From the NCBI GenBank assembly GCA_017935675.1, contig JAGBHE010000080.1:25219-89218 (forward strand): a DNA stretch of 64,000 nt, given 5' to 3'. The stretch comes from Clostridia bacterium (GTDB taxonomy: Bacteria; Bacillota; Clostridia; UBA1381). The notes under the pieces were generated by a model that did not search any database, was not told the origin of the DNA, and worked only from the letters and a program-made list of their open reading frames with translations. This document shows, one piece after another, positions 47,912 through 56,780 of the stretch. Made by a program: the position numbers and the translations under genes. Positions within the stretch are counted from its first letter, which is position 1; each line of letters opens with the position of its first letter.

Positions 47912-48682
47912 TCAATGATTTTCCGCTCCGTTTTTGAATTCCATAGGTGTAAGCCCGGTAATTGCCTTGAAGTTTCGGTTAAAGCTTCTGAGGGAGGAAT
48001 AACCGCAGTCCGACGAGCATTGCAATACCGAGCACTCGTTGTTTTTCAGAATATAACACGCGTTATTTATTCTGTATTGGTTTACATAAGAATTAAAGGA
48101 TATTTTAACTGTATTTTTAAAATATCTTGACAGATAGTGATAACTGAAGCCTGTTTGTTTTGAAAGGTTATTCAGTGAGCAGTCGCCGTTATAATTGTTT
48201 TCAACAAATTGAAAAATTTTGTAAATTAAATTGTAATTATCACCCATTAAATCCCTGTAGTTTTCCGGTTTGTCGAATTCTCCGCATACCAGGTAAAGAA
48301 CGCCTTTTTTGTTTATAAGCGAGCTGTTGTTGTCTAATTTTTTCAAAATATCACCAACGGGCCTGCTTAAATTAAATAAATTGTTTACAGGGATTTTTTT
48401 TGATACATTCATATAAAATGCTTTGACTAAATTCGGTGAAAATATGCATAGCATATGTTCGCATTTTGTACTTTTAAGGGAATGAAGCTGATTCGGAAAA
48501 ACAAGTACAGCCTCTTCCGGATGTATTGTATATTTTTCCCCGTCAATCATCACATTCATTTCTCCCGACAAAACAGTTATAAGTTCAAAGCATTGATGCA
48601 GATGATACGGGAATGAAAAATCACTTCCGTACTCTTTGCAGAAATAATCCGATAAAGAGAAATGTTGAAATTGATAAAACAT
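47912..48682 (-). CDS. AraC-family transcriptional regulator, probably of xylose genes
   Basis: The 256-residue protein has a cupin-like sugar-sensing N-domain (HLHQCFELITVLSGEMNV) and a C-terminal AraC helix-turn-helix pair (CSLNNLSKQTGFSYHYLSRY and SSDCGYSSLRSFNRNFKA). The ATG at 48682 is preferred over the TTG at 48697 because GGAG lies 9 bases before it. It is divergent from xylB-xylA, so it most likely controls that operon in response to xylose or a related sugar. It is unlike the YesN regulator in having no receiver domain. Confidence 0.88.
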   Translation of the reverse strand: MFYQFQHFSLSDYFCKEYGSDFSFPYHLHQCFELITVLSGEMNVMIDGEKYTIHPEEAVLVFPNQLHSLKSTKCEHMLCIFSPNLVKAFYMNVSKKIPVNNLFNLSRPVGDILKKLDNNSSLINKKGVLYLVCGEFDKPENYRDLMGDNYNLIYKIFQFVENNYNGDCSLNNLSKQTGFSYHYLSRYFKNTVKISFNSYVNQYRINNACYILKNNECSVLQCSSDCGYSSLRSFNRNFKAITGLTPMEFKNGAENH

Positions 48683-48717
48683 AAAAATTAACTCCAATAC
48701 AACAAATTATGTCTATA

Positions 48718-48746
48718 ATTATACAAGAATTTGCGAGCAAAGTCAA
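48718..48746 (-). promoter_or_regulatory. Promoter of the AraC-family regulator
   Basis: On the minus strand TTGACT (48746-48741) and TATAAT (48723-48718) have a 17-base spacer, a near-consensus sigma-A promoter 35 bases before the chosen start codon. Confidence 0.8.
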
Positions 48747-48760
48747 GCAATATATGATAT

Positions 48761-48815
48761 AATAATTACAATTAATGAACAAAATCCTGACGGATTTTGA
48801 ACTGTTGTAATTATT
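48761..48815. repeat. Nested inverted repeat in the araC-xylB control region
   Basis: The outer arms AATAATTACAA (48761-48771) and TTGTAATTATT (48805-48815) are perfect complements. An inner pair AAAATCC/GGATTTT (48781-48787 and 48792-48798) shares nearly the same centre. It lies between the two divergent promoters and could bind a dimeric regulator or form a cruciform. Confidence 0.5.
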
Positions 48816-48828
48816 GTATCGGTGTGAA

Positions 48829-48851
48829 GCAAAGCCGATTGGCGGCTTTGC
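48829..48851. promoter_or_regulatory. Candidate operator of the xylBA promoter
   Basis: GCAAAGCCG (48829-48837) and CGGCTTTGC (48843-48851) form a 9-base inverted repeat with a 5-base centre. It covers the -35 position of the xylB promoter. It may be bound by the adjacent AraC protein or by another repressor. Confidence 0.5.
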
Positions 48852-48865
48852 ACTTATGATATAAT
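48839..48865 (+). promoter_or_regulatory. xylBA promoter
   Basis: An extended -10 TGATATAAT (TATAAT at 48860-48865) lies 27 bases before the xylB start. The -35 (TTGGCG at 48839, 15-base spacer) is poor, as expected for an activator-dependent promoter. A second TGATATAAT at 48755-48763 could be another start site. Confidence 0.55.
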
Positions 48866-48892
48866 TAAAAAAAAGCAGGAGGTGTCAGAAAT

Positions 48893-50365
48893 ATGCCGTA
48901 TTATATAGGCGCGGATTTGGGAACATCGGCGCTTAAATTAATTTTATGCGATGTGAATAAAAATATAGTTAAAATCGTTACGGAAGAATATGATGTTTAT
49001 TACCCGCATCATGGCTGGAGCGAACAAAACCCGGTTGATTGGTGGAATGCATTTGTAAGCGGTGTCCGAAAATTAATAAACGGTATCGATAAGGAAAAAG
49101 TTTCGGGAATTGCTGTTGCCGGGCAGATGCACGGCCTTGTAATACTTGACGGGGAGGATAAAGTTATCAGACCGGCGATACTGTGGAATGATTCAAGGTG
49201 CAGCAAGGAGACAGATTATCTGAATAATACGGTCGGGAAACAAAATCTGTCTGATTTTACCGCCAATATAGCATTCGCGGGATTTACGGCTCCGAAAATT
49301 TTATGGCTTCAAAACAATGAAAAAGAAAATTTTGAACGTATAGAAAAGATAATGCTTCCGAAGGACTATATAAATTATTGCCTGACAGGAGTACATTCAA
49401 CAGATTATTCCGATGCCTCGGGGACGTTGCTTCTGGATGTTAAAAACAGGTGCTGGTCGCAAAATATGCTTGAAATCTGCGGCATAAAAGAGAGCCGGCT
49501 TCCGAAGCTGTTTGAAAGCTACGAAAAGATAGGTTCTTTAAAGTGCGACGCCGCTGAACAGTTAGGTCTTTCAAAAAATGTGTTTGTTGCAGCCGGTGCG
49601 GGAGACAATGCCGGTGCGGCGATAGGTACCGGAACAGTCGGCGAGGGCAAATGCAATATATCTGTCGGAACGTCAGGAACGGTGTTTATATCATCCGAGA
49701 AATTCAGCATGGTTCCGAATAATGCACTTCATGCGTTCTGCCATGCTGACGGAGGCTATCATCTGATGGGATGTATGCTCTCTGCTGCGTCCTGCAATAA
49801 ATGGCTGTGTGAGGAAATATTTAAAACAGAGGATTATTCAAAGGAGCAATCATATATAACGGATGATATGTTAGGCAATAATTCTGTATATTTCCTGCCG
49901 TATCTCATGGGCGAGAGAAGTCCTATAAATGACACCGATGCAAGCGGTGTGTTTATAGGTTTAAGGGCGGATACAAAAAGAAGCGATATGCTGCTTGCGG
50001 TATTGGAGGGAGTTGCGTTTGCAATAAGGGACAGCATGGAAACAGCAAAAAAATCCGGAATATGCATAAAACGGAGCACGGTTTGCGGCGGCGGTGCAAA
50101 ATCAGAGCTGTGGCTTAAAATTTTTGCAAACGTATTAAATATTGAACTCGATATTCCCAAAACGGAGCAGGGACCGGGGTATGGCGCGGCGATTCTTGCA
50201 ATGGCAGACGGAAATAAGGAAAAGATAATTTCAGAACCTGAAATTATAAGGAGTGTAAAGCCTGACAGGGAGCTTTCAGCTTTATATGAAAAAAGATATA
50301 ATAAATTTATTAAGCTATATCCGAATATCAAAAATCTGTATCAGGAATTAAAGGAGGAAATTTAA
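48893..50365 (+). CDS. xylB: Xylulokinase
   Basis: This 490-residue sugar kinase phosphorylates D-xylulose at the expense of ATP before the pentose phosphate pathway. It shows the FGGY-family elements GADLGTSALKLIL, AGQMHGLV, WNDSRC, SVGTSGTVF and the C-terminal CGGGAKSELW. GGAGG lies 8 bases upstream of the ATG. The stop codon abuts the xylA start directly, so the genes are translated together. It completes the route from xylose released by the GH43 enzyme. Confidence 0.95.
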   Translation: MPYYIGADLGTSALKLILCDVNKNIVKIVTEEYDVYYPHHGWSEQNPVDWWNAFVSGVRKLINGIDKEKVSGIAVAGQMHGLVILDGEDKVIRPAILWNDSRCSKETDYLNNTVGKQNLSDFTANIAFAGFTAPKILWLQNNEKENFERIEKIMLPKDYINYCLTGVHSTDYSDASGTLLLDVKNRCWSQNMLEICGIKESRLPKLFESYEKIGSLKCDAAEQLGLSKNVFVAAGAGDNAGAAIGTGTVGEGKCNISVGTSGTVFISSEKFSMVPNNALHAFCHADGGYHLMGCMLSAASCNKWLCEEIFKTEDYSKEQSYITDDMLGNNSVYFLPYLMGERSPINDTDASGVFIGLRADTKRSDMLLAVLEGVAFAIRDSMETAKKSGICIKRSTVCGGGAKSELWLKIFANVLNIELDIPKTEQGPGYGAAILAMADGNKEKIISEPEIIRSVKPDRELSALYEKRYNKFIKLYPNIKNLYQELKEEI

Positions 50366-51679
50366 ATGAAAGAGTATTTCGAGAATATTAAAAAGGTTGA
50401 GTATGAAGGAAGGGAGAGTAAAAATCCGTTTTCTTTTAAGTTTTACAATCCCGAACAAATTATATTGGGAAAGAAGATGAAGGAGCATCTTCCTTTTGCA
50501 ATGGCATGGTGGCATAACTTGGGAGCGGCAGGTACCGATATGTTCGGACGGGATACTGCCGATAAGTCATTTGGTGAGAAAATCGGTACAATGGAGCATG
50601 CAAAAGCAAAGGTGGATGCAGGCTTTGAATTTATGCAGAAGCTTGGAATTGAGTATTTCTGCTTCCATGATGTTGATCTTGTGCCTGAAGCAGACGATAT
50701 AAATGAGACAAACAGACGGCTTGATGAAATATCTGATTATATTCTTGAGAAAATGAAGCTGACAGGGATAAAGTGCTTATGGGGAACAGCAAATATGTTC
50801 TCAAATCCGCGTTATATGAACGGCGCCGGCAGCACAAATTCTGCAGATGTATTTTGTTTTGCGGCGGCACAGGTAAAAAAAGCTCTTGATATTACCGTTA
50901 AATTAGGCGGTAAGGGTTATGTTTTTTGGGGCGGCAGAGAGGGCTATGAAACTCTTTTAAATACTGATATAGGGTTTGAACAAAACAATATTGCCCGTCT
51001 TATGAAAATGGCCGTTGAATACGGAAGAAAAATCGGATTTAAAGGTGATTTCTATATTGAGCCTAAGCCAAAGGAGCCAATGAAGCACCAGTACGATTTT
51101 GATGCTTCAACGGCAATAGGATTCTTAAGACAGTACGGTCTTGACAAGGATTTCAAGATGAACATTGAAGCAAATCATGCAACACTTGCAGGTCATACAT
51201 TTGAGCATGAGCTGAGAATATCTGCTGTTAACGGTATGTTAGGTTCAATTGACGCAAATCAAGGCGATTATCTTTTGGGCTGGGATACGGATCAATTCCC
51301 GTCTGATGTGTACAGCGCAACAATGTGTATGTATGAGGTAATAAAGGCAGGAGGGCTTACGGGCGGATTTAATTTTGATGCGAAGAACCGCAGAGCGAGC
51401 AACACATATGAGGACATGTTCCATGGGTTTATTCTCGGTATGGACACATTCGCTTTGGGGTTAATAAATGCCGCAAAAATAATTGAGGACGGCAGAATTG
51501 ATGAGTTTGTAGGGAAGAAGTATTCAAGCTTTAACAGCGAAATCGGCAAAAAGATTTTGTCCGGCAATACTACTCTTGAAGAGCTTTCAGACCATGCGTG
51601 TGCCTTGAAAAGTGCAGAGCTTCCGGGAAGCGGCGGACAGGAATACTTAGAAGGCATAATAAATTCATTATTCTTTTAA
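50366..51679 (+). CDS. xylA: Xylose isomerase
   Basis: The 437-residue protein converts D-xylose to D-xylulose. It has the group II xylose isomerase signatures: [11 protein letters not shown] with the catalytic His and Asp, [11 protein letters not shown], the metal-binding YIEPKPKEP and [15 protein letters not shown]. The length matches group II enzymes of about 440 residues. AAGGAGG at the end of xylB is its ribosome site. It is the second gene of the xylB-xylA operon. Confidence 0.97.
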   Translation: MKEYFENIKKVEYEGRESKNPFSFKFYNPEQIILGKKMKEHLPFAMAWWHNLGAAGTDMFGRDTADKSFGEKIGTMEHAKAKVDAGFEFMQKLGIEYFCFHDVDLVPEADDINETNRRLDEISDYILEKMKLTGIKCLWGTANMFSNPRYMNGAGSTNSADVFCFAAAQVKKALDITVKLGGKGYVFWGGREGYETLLNTDIGFEQNNIARLMKMAVEYGRKIGFKGDFYIEPKPKEPMKHQYDFDASTAIGFLRQYGLDKDFKMNIEANHATLAGHTFEHELRISAVNGMLGSIDANQGDYLLGWDTDQFPSDVYSATMCMYEVIKAGGLTGGFNFDAKNRRASNTYEDMFHGFILGMDTFALGLINAAKIIEDGRIDEFVGKKYSSFNSEIGKKILSGNTTLEELSDHACALKSAELPGSGGQEYLEGIINSLFF

Positions 51680-51708
51680 TATTTCTTTAAAAAAATATAA
51701 AAAAAGTC

Positions 51709-51737
51709 TTTACATTTTGTTAAAAATATGATAGAAT
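51709..51737 (+). promoter_or_regulatory. Promoter of the uracil permease leader
   Basis: TTTACA (51709-51714) and TAGAAT (51732-51737) with a 17-base spacer predict a start near 51744, giving a leader of about 170 bases. Confidence 0.7.
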
Positions 51738-51743
51738 ATCAAA

Positions 51744-51885
51744 TGTGAGGTCGTGAGCCCTCCGCGGAGTTTGTTTTCGGGGAGGGGGTCAATCTTTAAA
51801 GCCATGCCGTGACATGGAGAAGATTTGAAGGACAAGCATATTTGCCATGAAAAATTTTCCCTGCCGGAGTGGCAGGGGTTTTTTT
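51744..51885 (+). promoter_or_regulatory. Structured attenuator leader of the uracil permease, candidate PyrR target
   Basis: Between the promoter and the permease lie a GC-rich 5' hairpin (CCCTCC with GGAGGG), a second hairpin at 51790-51827 with lower stem AATCTT/AAGATT, an internal bulge, upper stem CCATG/CATGG and hexaloop CCGTGA, and a terminator. CCGTGA fits the CNGNGA loop of PyrR-binding RNA, and pyrR itself is two genes downstream. The upper stem does not match the usual ARUC/GGYU form, so this is a candidate only. A CCATG at 51845-51849 could pair with the same CATGG as an alternative fold. Confidence 0.45.
51857..51885 (+). terminator. Intrinsic terminator in the permease leader
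   Basis: CCCTGCC (51859-51865) pairs with GGCAGGG (51871-51877) around GGAGT, followed by seven T. It is upstream of the gene, so it must act as an attenuator with conditional read-through. Confidence 0.85.
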
Positions 51886-51914
51886 AAAATAATTTATACG
51901 AAAGGATTTTTACC

Positions 51915-53258
51915 ATGAAAAAAAACACAATCGGTGAAAACGGAATTTACGATGCGAAGGCTCTCGGAATCGGGAAGATGCTGCTTCTCGGATGCCAGCA
52001 TACATTTGCAATGTTTGGCGCAACGGTGCTTGTCCCGATACTTACAGGACTTGATATTTCAACCACCCTTCTTATGGCAGGACTCGGAACGCTTCTTTTC
52101 CATTTGCTCTCAAAGGGAAAAGTGCCTGCGTTTCTCGGCTCATCATTTGCGTTTCTCGGCGGCTATGCCGCAGTTGCTCCTCTGATAGACAAAGCTCCAA
52201 ACATAGAGATGCTCCCCTATGCGTCTCTCGGTGTTGCCTGTGCCGGACTTGTTTATCTTATCCTTGCCGGCTTTTTCAAGCTGTTTGATGTTAAAAAGGT
52301 TATGCGGTTTTTCCCGCCTGTTGTTACCGGCCCGATTATTATTGCAATCGGTTTGATTCTCGCTCCTTCTGCGATAACAAACTGCCAGTCAAACTGGATT
52401 CTTGCACTTATTGCCTTTTTCACAATTGTAATATGCAATATCTGGGGCAGGGGAATGGTGAAAATTCTTCCTATACTTATTGGTATTGCGGTTTCCTATG
52501 TTGTAGCCGTATTTATGAGAGAAATCGACTGGTCAGCTTTTGAAAACGTTAAAATAATAGGTTTCCCGATAAAGAAAGAGGGAATGGTATTCGGAAATAT
52601 CAAGGATTCTTCTATGGCAATCAGTGCGATTATAGCCATCGTTCCCATAGCTTTTGCATCAATGATGGAGCATATTGGAGATATTTCCGCTATAAGCTCA
52701 ACGGTCGGCAAAAACTATCTTGCAGACCCAGGACTCCACAGAACACTTATGGGTGACGGTCTTGCAACAACGTTGTCAGCTTTGTTCGGCGGACCTGCAA
52801 ACACTACATACGGCGAGAATACCGGAGTTTTGGCACTTACAAAGGTTTATGATCCGAAGGTTATCAGATTAGCGGCATGCTTCGCAATTCTATTATCCTT
52901 CTCACCGGTTGTTTCAACTGCAATCAGCACTATACCGACCGCTATAATCGGCGGTGTATCACTTATTCTTTACGGTATGATTTCAGCTATCGGAGCAAGA
53001 AACCTTGTAGAGAATAAGGTTGATTTGTCAAAAAGCAGAAATGTTATTATCGCTGCAACGATACTTGTTTCCGCTCTGGGCTTTAATTCCATAGGCGGTA
53101 TATCGATTCCGGTAGGAGAAGCAACAATAACTCTTACAGGACTTGCAATTGCTGCAATACTCGGAATTTTGCTTAATGCGATTCTCCCGGGCAATGATTA
53201 TGTTTTCACGGGTGACAGCGCAGAGGATGCAAAAACAGGTGTTGATTTTAAAATTTAA
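51915..53258 (+). CDS. uraA: Uracil permease (NCS2/UraA-type nucleobase transporter)
   Basis: The 447-residue protein has about 14 membrane segments of the NCS2 family and should import uracil with protons. Family features are QHTFAMFGATVLVPILTGL at the start, PAFLGSSFAFLGGY, the IVPIAFASMMEHIGD helix with its conserved Glu and the FGGPANTTYGENTG motif typical of uracil transporters. RBS GAAAGG is 10 bases upstream. Control by the attenuator in front and by PyrR fits pyrimidine salvage. Xanthine specificity is less likely given TTYGEN. Confidence 0.92.
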   Translation: MKKNTIGENGIYDAKALGIGKMLLLGCQHTFAMFGATVLVPILTGLDISTTLLMAGLGTLLFHLLSKGKVPAFLGSSFAFLGGYAAVAPLIDKAPNIEMLPYASLGVACAGLVYLILAGFFKLFDVKKVMRFFPPVVTGPIIIAIGLILAPSAITNCQSNWILALIAFFTIVICNIWGRGMVKILPILIGIAVSYVVAVFMREIDWSAFENVKIIGFPIKKEGMVFGNIKDSSMAISAIIAIVPIAFASMMEHIGDISAISSTVGKNYLADPGLHRTLMGDGLATTLSALFGGPANTTYGENTGVLALTKVYDPKVIRLAACFAILLSFSPVVSTAISTIPTAIIGGVSLILYGMISAIGARNLVENKVDLSKSRNVIIAATILVSALGFNSIGGISIPVGEATITLTGLAIAAILGILLNAILPGNDYVFTGDSAEDAKTGVDFKI

Positions 53259-53277
53259 CTTTAGTTAAAAAAGCTTT

Positions 53278-53320
53278 TCCCGGCGCAGCGATATTTACCG
53301 TTCCGCCGGGATGTTTTTTT
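53278..53320 (+). terminator. Terminator between uraA and pyrR
   Basis: CCCGGCG (53279-53285) pairs with CGCCGGG (53304-53310), followed by a T-run at 53313-53319. pyrR has no obvious promoter of its own after it, so pyrR is either read through or transcribed from a weak unseen start. Confidence 0.75.
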
Positions 53321-53339
53321 CAGTGAGGTGCATTGATTT

Positions 53340-53870
53340 ATGAGGAGAAAAGCAGTTCTTTACGATGAAAATACGCTCAGACGTTCCATAATGAGAATAG
53401 CTCATGAGATAACCGAAAAAAATCAGGAGGCAGACACAATATGTCTTGTCGGCGTGAAAACACGGGGAATACCGATAGCTAAGCGGCTTGCGGAATGTAT
53501 TTACAGGATTGAGGGCGTGCATACACCGATAGGCGTTCTCGATATAACCGGATTCCGTGATGATATCGAAGACAGCAAGCAGCACAAAAGGTTTGAGCTG
53601 CAGCTCCCGTTTTCGGTAGAAAATAAAAATGTTATCCTTGTTGACGATGTTATTTATACCGGCAGAACAGTAAGAGCGGCTCTTGACTGTCTTGTTTATC
53701 ATGGCAGACCTATGACGGTTCAGCTTGCAGTTCTTGTTGACAGAGGTCACAGAGAATTGCCTATACGTCCTGATTATGTGGGGAAAAACATACCAACATC
53801 AAAAAACGAACTTATAAAGGTCAGCCTTACTGAAACAGACGGTAAGGATTGTATTGAATTGTTTGAATAA
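53340..53870 (+). CDS. pyrR: Bifunctional pyr operon regulator / uracil phosphoribosyltransferase
   Basis: The 176-residue protein binds pyr mRNA when UMP is high and also has uracil phosphoribosyltransferase activity. It has the PRPP-binding motif VILVDDVIYTGRTVRAAL, the N-terminal RSIMRIAHEI and VGVKTRGIPIAKRLAE. GAGG 11 bases upstream is the ribosome site. It follows the uracil permease, which it may regulate through the leader at 51744. Confidence 0.95.
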   Translation: MRRKAVLYDENTLRRSIMRIAHEITEKNQEADTICLVGVKTRGIPIAKRLAECIYRIEGVHTPIGVLDITGFRDDIEDSKQHKRFELQLPFSVENKNVILVDDVIYTGRTVRAALDCLVYHGRPMTVQLAVLVDRGHRELPIRPDYVGKNIPTSKNELIKVSLTETDGKDCIELFE

Positions 53871-53883
53871 AATAAAGACCGCA

Positions 53884-53929
53884 ATAACAAAAGCATCGTC
53901 TGTCGGAAAACAGGCGATGCTTTTGTTAT
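53884..53929. terminator. Bidirectional terminator
   Basis: A 15-base perfect stem (53884-53898 with 53915-53929) with T-rich right arm and A-rich left arm separates pyrR from the convergent reductase gene. It should stop transcription in both directions. Confidence 0.85.
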
Positions 53930-54552
53930 CTTATAAAATTAGTTTTTTGGCTTTTATCTGCAGTCGGTGCGATAATACCTTTTTCTTTTCCGGCTTCAAT
54001 GCATTTCAGAAGCCATGTCATGTTTTCTCCGATATTCCTCATTGTCTGAAGCCCTTCAAGATCCTGCTTCACATCCTCCGGAGTATTTCCGTGCACTACA
54101 TTCCAGTAGGTTGAGGATACAACGGGCATCTGGGCAATTGTAAAGTATTTGTTCAGAACGTCAACAGACGCTGTTGTTCCTGCGCGTCTTGCCGAGGCTA
54201 CCGCAGCTCCCGGTTTGTGAGCGAATGCAGAGCCGCCTGCGTAAAACAATCTGTCAAGAGCGGAGAGAATCCTGCCGCTGGGATGCGCGTAGTAAACGGG
54301 AGTCCCGAATATAAATCCGTCTGCGGTTTCTGCTTTTTTTATAATTTCATTTATGCAGTCATCGCCGAATACACAGGCGTTGTCTAATTTTGCACAGCCC
54401 CCGCAGCCTATGCAGTCGCGGATTGGACCTTTTCCGAGATAAACAATTTCCGTTTCAATACCGTTTTTTTCAAGAACATCAGCAGCCTCCCGCAAAGCCG
54501 TGTATGTGCAGACTTTTTCGTGAGGACTTCCGTTTATCAATAATACCTTCAT
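53926..54552 (-). CDS. Flavodoxin-like NAD(P)H-dependent FMN reductase with Cys cluster
   Basis: The 208-residue protein belongs to the NADPH-dependent FMN reductase/iron-sulfur flavoprotein family. It has the FMN phosphate-binding start LLINGSPHEK, FIFGTPVYYAHPSG and a Cys-rich stretch CIGCGGCAKLDNAC that may hold an iron-sulfur cluster. GGAAGG is upstream of the ATG. Its physiological partner is unknown. The stop codon lies inside the shared terminator stem. Confidence 0.82.
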   Translation of the reverse strand: MKVLLINGSPHEKVCTYTALREAADVLEKNGIETEIVYLGKGPIRDCIGCGGCAKLDNACVFGDDCINEIIKKAETADGFIFGTPVYYAHPSGRILSALDRLFYAGGSAFAHKPGAAVASARRAGTTASVDVLNKYFTIAQMPVVSSTYWNVVHGNTPEDVKQDLEGLQTMRNIGENMTWLLKCIEAGKEKGIIAPTADKSQKTNFIR

Positions 54553-54619
54553 TAAAATTCCTTCCTTTCAGATATCTAAGGAACCGCTGATTAATCAGTG
54601 CTTCCATAATAAGATTTGC

Positions 54620-55495
54620 TTATGGCAGCTCAAGGGTGATTTTACCTATCTTGCAGCTGCGGTATTCGTCAATCAGCATTTTTGCCGTGCGCTCAGTATC
54701 CGTTTCGCCTCCGGATATAACAAAGCCCCGTTTCTTTCCGATTTTTTCAAGGAGCTCATATGGCGGGCAGTCGGTTATATCCTCGGTCAGCTTGTATCTT
54801 TCGCAGAGCTGAACGGGATAATGCTTTTTGAGATAATCTATTAATGTATATGATAAAAGCTCTGTATTTATGATTTCATCCTTTATAGCTCCCGTAATTG
54901 CAAGCTTTTCCGCAACAGCTTTATCATTAAATTTCTGAGGCAGAATTCCCGGAGTGTCAAGAAGCTCGCAGCTTGCGCGAAGCCGTATCCATTGCTTGCC
55001 TTTGGTTACACCGGGACGGTTCCCCGTAACGGCGCTGGCTTTTCCTATAAGCTTATTTATAAGGCTTGATTTTCCAACGTTCGGAATGCCGACCATCATA
55101 AGCTTCAAGGTTCTTGAACGACCTTTTTCACGGTCACGGTTTAATTTATCGGAAACAAGACGTTCGGCCTCCGGAAGAATTTTGTTGATTCCGCTGCCGG
55201 TTATACAGCTCACCGGAACAACAGTAATTCCCTGGGATGAAAAATATTCCTTCCAAAGCTTTGACGCGCTGTCGTCTGCCAGATCATATTTATTCATTAC
55301 GATTAGCCTCGGCTTCTGACGGAGGAAATCGTTAAAATACGGATTTCTGCCGGAAAAAGGAATCCGGGCATCAATTATTTCAATTATGACATCCACAAGC
55401 TTAAGATTTTCTTCAATAAGCCTCCGTGTTTTTGCCATGTGTCCCGGATACCAGTGAAGAGCTTTCGGCTGTATTCCTGTTTGATTTTGTTCCAT
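54620..55495 (-). CDS. rbgA: Ribosome biogenesis GTPase A
   Basis: The 291-residue protein is a circularly permuted GTPase needed for late 50S subunit assembly. The G4 motif (MNKYDLAD) comes before G1 (GIPNVGKSSLIN) and G3 (DTPGIL), the hallmark of the YlqF/RbgA family. HWYPGHMAKTRR near the N-terminus is also diagnostic. It begins 6 bases after the signal peptidase stop, so the two form an operon. Confidence 0.95.
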   Translation of the reverse strand: MEQNQTGIQPKALHWYPGHMAKTRRLIEENLKLVDVIIEIIDARIPFSGRNPYFNDFLRQKPRLIVMNKYDLADDSASKLWKEYFSSQGITVVPVSCITGSGINKILPEAERLVSDKLNRDREKGRSRTLKLMMVGIPNVGKSSLINKLIGKASAVTGNRPGVTKGKQWIRLRASCELLDTPGILPQKFNDKAVAEKLAITGAIKDEIINTELLSYTLIDYLKKHYPVQLCERYKLTEDITDCPPYELLEKIGKKRGFVISGGETDTERTAKMLIDEYRSCKIGKITLELP

Positions 55496-55501
55496 TAAAA
55501 A

Positions 55502-56203
55502 TTACTCCGTTTTTCCAATATGATTAAATGGGAAAATCCTTATCTGTGATTTCCCGACAACGGCGTCATAGGGAACCTGACCGAGAGATGAATCACGGCT
55601 GTCCTTGCTGTGGTTCCTGTTGTCGCCCATAACAAAAACGCAGTTATCATCAACAGTGACAGGATATTTTACAGTCGGGTCAATAATTGAGGTTGTTCCG
55701 TCATAATATTCTTCGCTGAGCTGTTCACCGTCAACATAAACCTTCCCGTCCCTTATGTCAAGAGTCTGCCCCGGCAGAGCAATTATTCGCTTCACATAAT
55801 ATCGGTGTTTATATTCCTTGGGAAGGGCTGGGTATCTGATAAGCTTTTCAAAGGAATTAAGCTCTTCCTTGCCGTTTGCCTGCGCCAGCTTGTCGAAATA
55901 CGCACTGCGGTTTTTGTATGTAGAATCAAGTATAATAATATCTCCCTGCTTCGGTGTATATCCGAGCTTTGTTATAATAAGCCTGTCGTTGTCAATAAGC
56001 GTTGGATACATACTGCTGCCGTCAACCTTAACAATATCAAATAAAAAGCATTTTATAAGAAGGGCTATTGCTACGGCAATAAAAATTGTGTAAATCCATT
56101 CCCAGATTTCTCCCATCACTGTTTTGGTTTTTACACCGCCTTTTTCAGAAGCTTCATCGGACGATTGCACCGTCTCATTGTTTTCTTTCTGATTTTCGTT
56201 CAT
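55502..56203 (-). CDS. lepB: Signal peptidase I
   Basis: The 233-residue protein cleaves signal peptides at the outer membrane face. A cytoplasmic tail (about 1-33) and one membrane segment (about 34-57) precede the catalytic domain. The nucleophile is Ser64 in GSSMYP and the general base Lys138 in YYVKRIIALPG; VFVMGDNRNHSKDSRD is the C-terminal box. About 40 residues between boxes C and D (about 95-130) are longer than in the shortest homologues. It is likely to process the many secreted proteins of this window. Confidence 0.95.
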   Translation of the reverse strand: MNENQKENNETVQSSDEASEKGGVKTKTVMGEIWEWIYTIFIAVAIALLIKCFLFDIVKVDGSSMYPTLIDNDRLIITKLGYTPKQGDIIILDSTYKNRSAYFDKLAQANGKEELNSFEKLIRYPALPKEYKHRYYVKRIIALPGQTLDIRDGKVYVDGEQLSEEYYDGTTSIIDPTVKYPVTVDDNCVFVMGDNRNHSKDSRDSSLGQVPYDAVVGKSQIRIFPFNHIGKTE

Positions 56204-56239
56204 AACCTTATCATCCTTTCAAATAATATATGCACTTGA

Positions 56240-56270
56240 AAATCCCGCCGCCATTTCATGGCGGCAGGAA
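56240..56270 (-). terminator. Terminator after the ireB-like gene
   Basis: GCCGCCAT (56247-56254) and ATGGCGGC (56258-56265) form a perfect 8-base stem, followed on the minus strand by GGGATTTT. The T-run is short. Confidence 0.6.
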
Positions 56271-56281
56271 GCAAGTATTTT

Positions 56282-56533
56282 TTACAGCGTTTCGAGATAT
56301 TTCCGCACAATTTCCTCCAGAAGCTCATCCTGCTCAAGCTTGGTAATCAGGCCGCGGGCACCGTCATGGCTTGTTATATAAGTGGGATCTCCGGAAAGAA
56401 TATATCCGACAATCTGATTCACAGGGTCGTATCCTTTAACCTGCAGAGCTTTATAAACACGTGATATAATGCTCTTTACTTCTTCTGCTTTGTCGTAATT
56501 GAGGTTGAATTTCATTGTTTCGTTAATTGACAT
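56282..56533 (-). CDS. ireB: IreB/UPF0297 family regulatory protein
   Basis: The 83-residue protein matches IreB of Enterococcus, a small phosphoprotein target of the IreK Ser/Thr kinase that influences cell-wall stress resistance. The diagnostic block is [23 protein letters not shown] 56533 is chosen because GGAGG is 8 bases upstream; an earlier ATG at 56569 lacks such a site. In many Firmicutes this gene is next to a Holliday-junction resolvase gene, but here its neighbours are lepB and spmA. Confidence 0.88.
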   Translation of the reverse strand: MSINETMKFNLNYDKAEEVKSIISRVYKALQVKGYDPVNQIVGYILSGDPTYITSHDGARGLITKLEQDELLEEIVRKYLETL

Positions 56534-56596
56534 ATCAATACCTCCCTTTAAAATCAACTGTTGCAGCATAGCTGCACATTAATAACCCATGCTATA

Positions 56597-56625
56597 ATGA
56601 TACAACTTTTCTGAGGATTTTTCAA
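56597..56625 (-). promoter_or_regulatory. Promoter of the ireB-like gene
   Basis: On the minus strand TTGAAA (56625-56620) and TATCAT (56602-56597) have a 17-base spacer, about 64 bases upstream of the start codon. The rest of the 56534-56780 gap holds AT-rich DNA without further clear signals. Confidence 0.6.
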
Positions 56626-56780
56626 GTCTTTTTTACGAAATTTATACTAAATTCATAATTTATTTATTATATTTTATTTTTTTTGGTTTAAGTATGTGCG
56701 GATATTAAAGTATATGGAATAAAAATGTTTGGAAAATCATATTTTTAAAGGACAGGATTTTTTGACGGAGGTTTAATGAA

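Noticed and set aside
49834..50331. A 165-codon minus-strand open frame inside xylB
   Set aside because: It is the antisense of a clear kinase gene, with hydrophobic low-complexity content and no ribosome site.
51744..51885. Purine, ZTP or tetrahydrofolate riboswitch in the permease leader
   Set aside because: None of the conserved core sequences of those classes is seen; the CNGNGA hairpin and the nearby pyrR fit a pyrimidine attenuator better.
53295..53750. A 151-codon minus-strand open frame opposite pyrR
   Set aside because: It overlaps a strongly conserved gene and a terminator and has no family resemblance.
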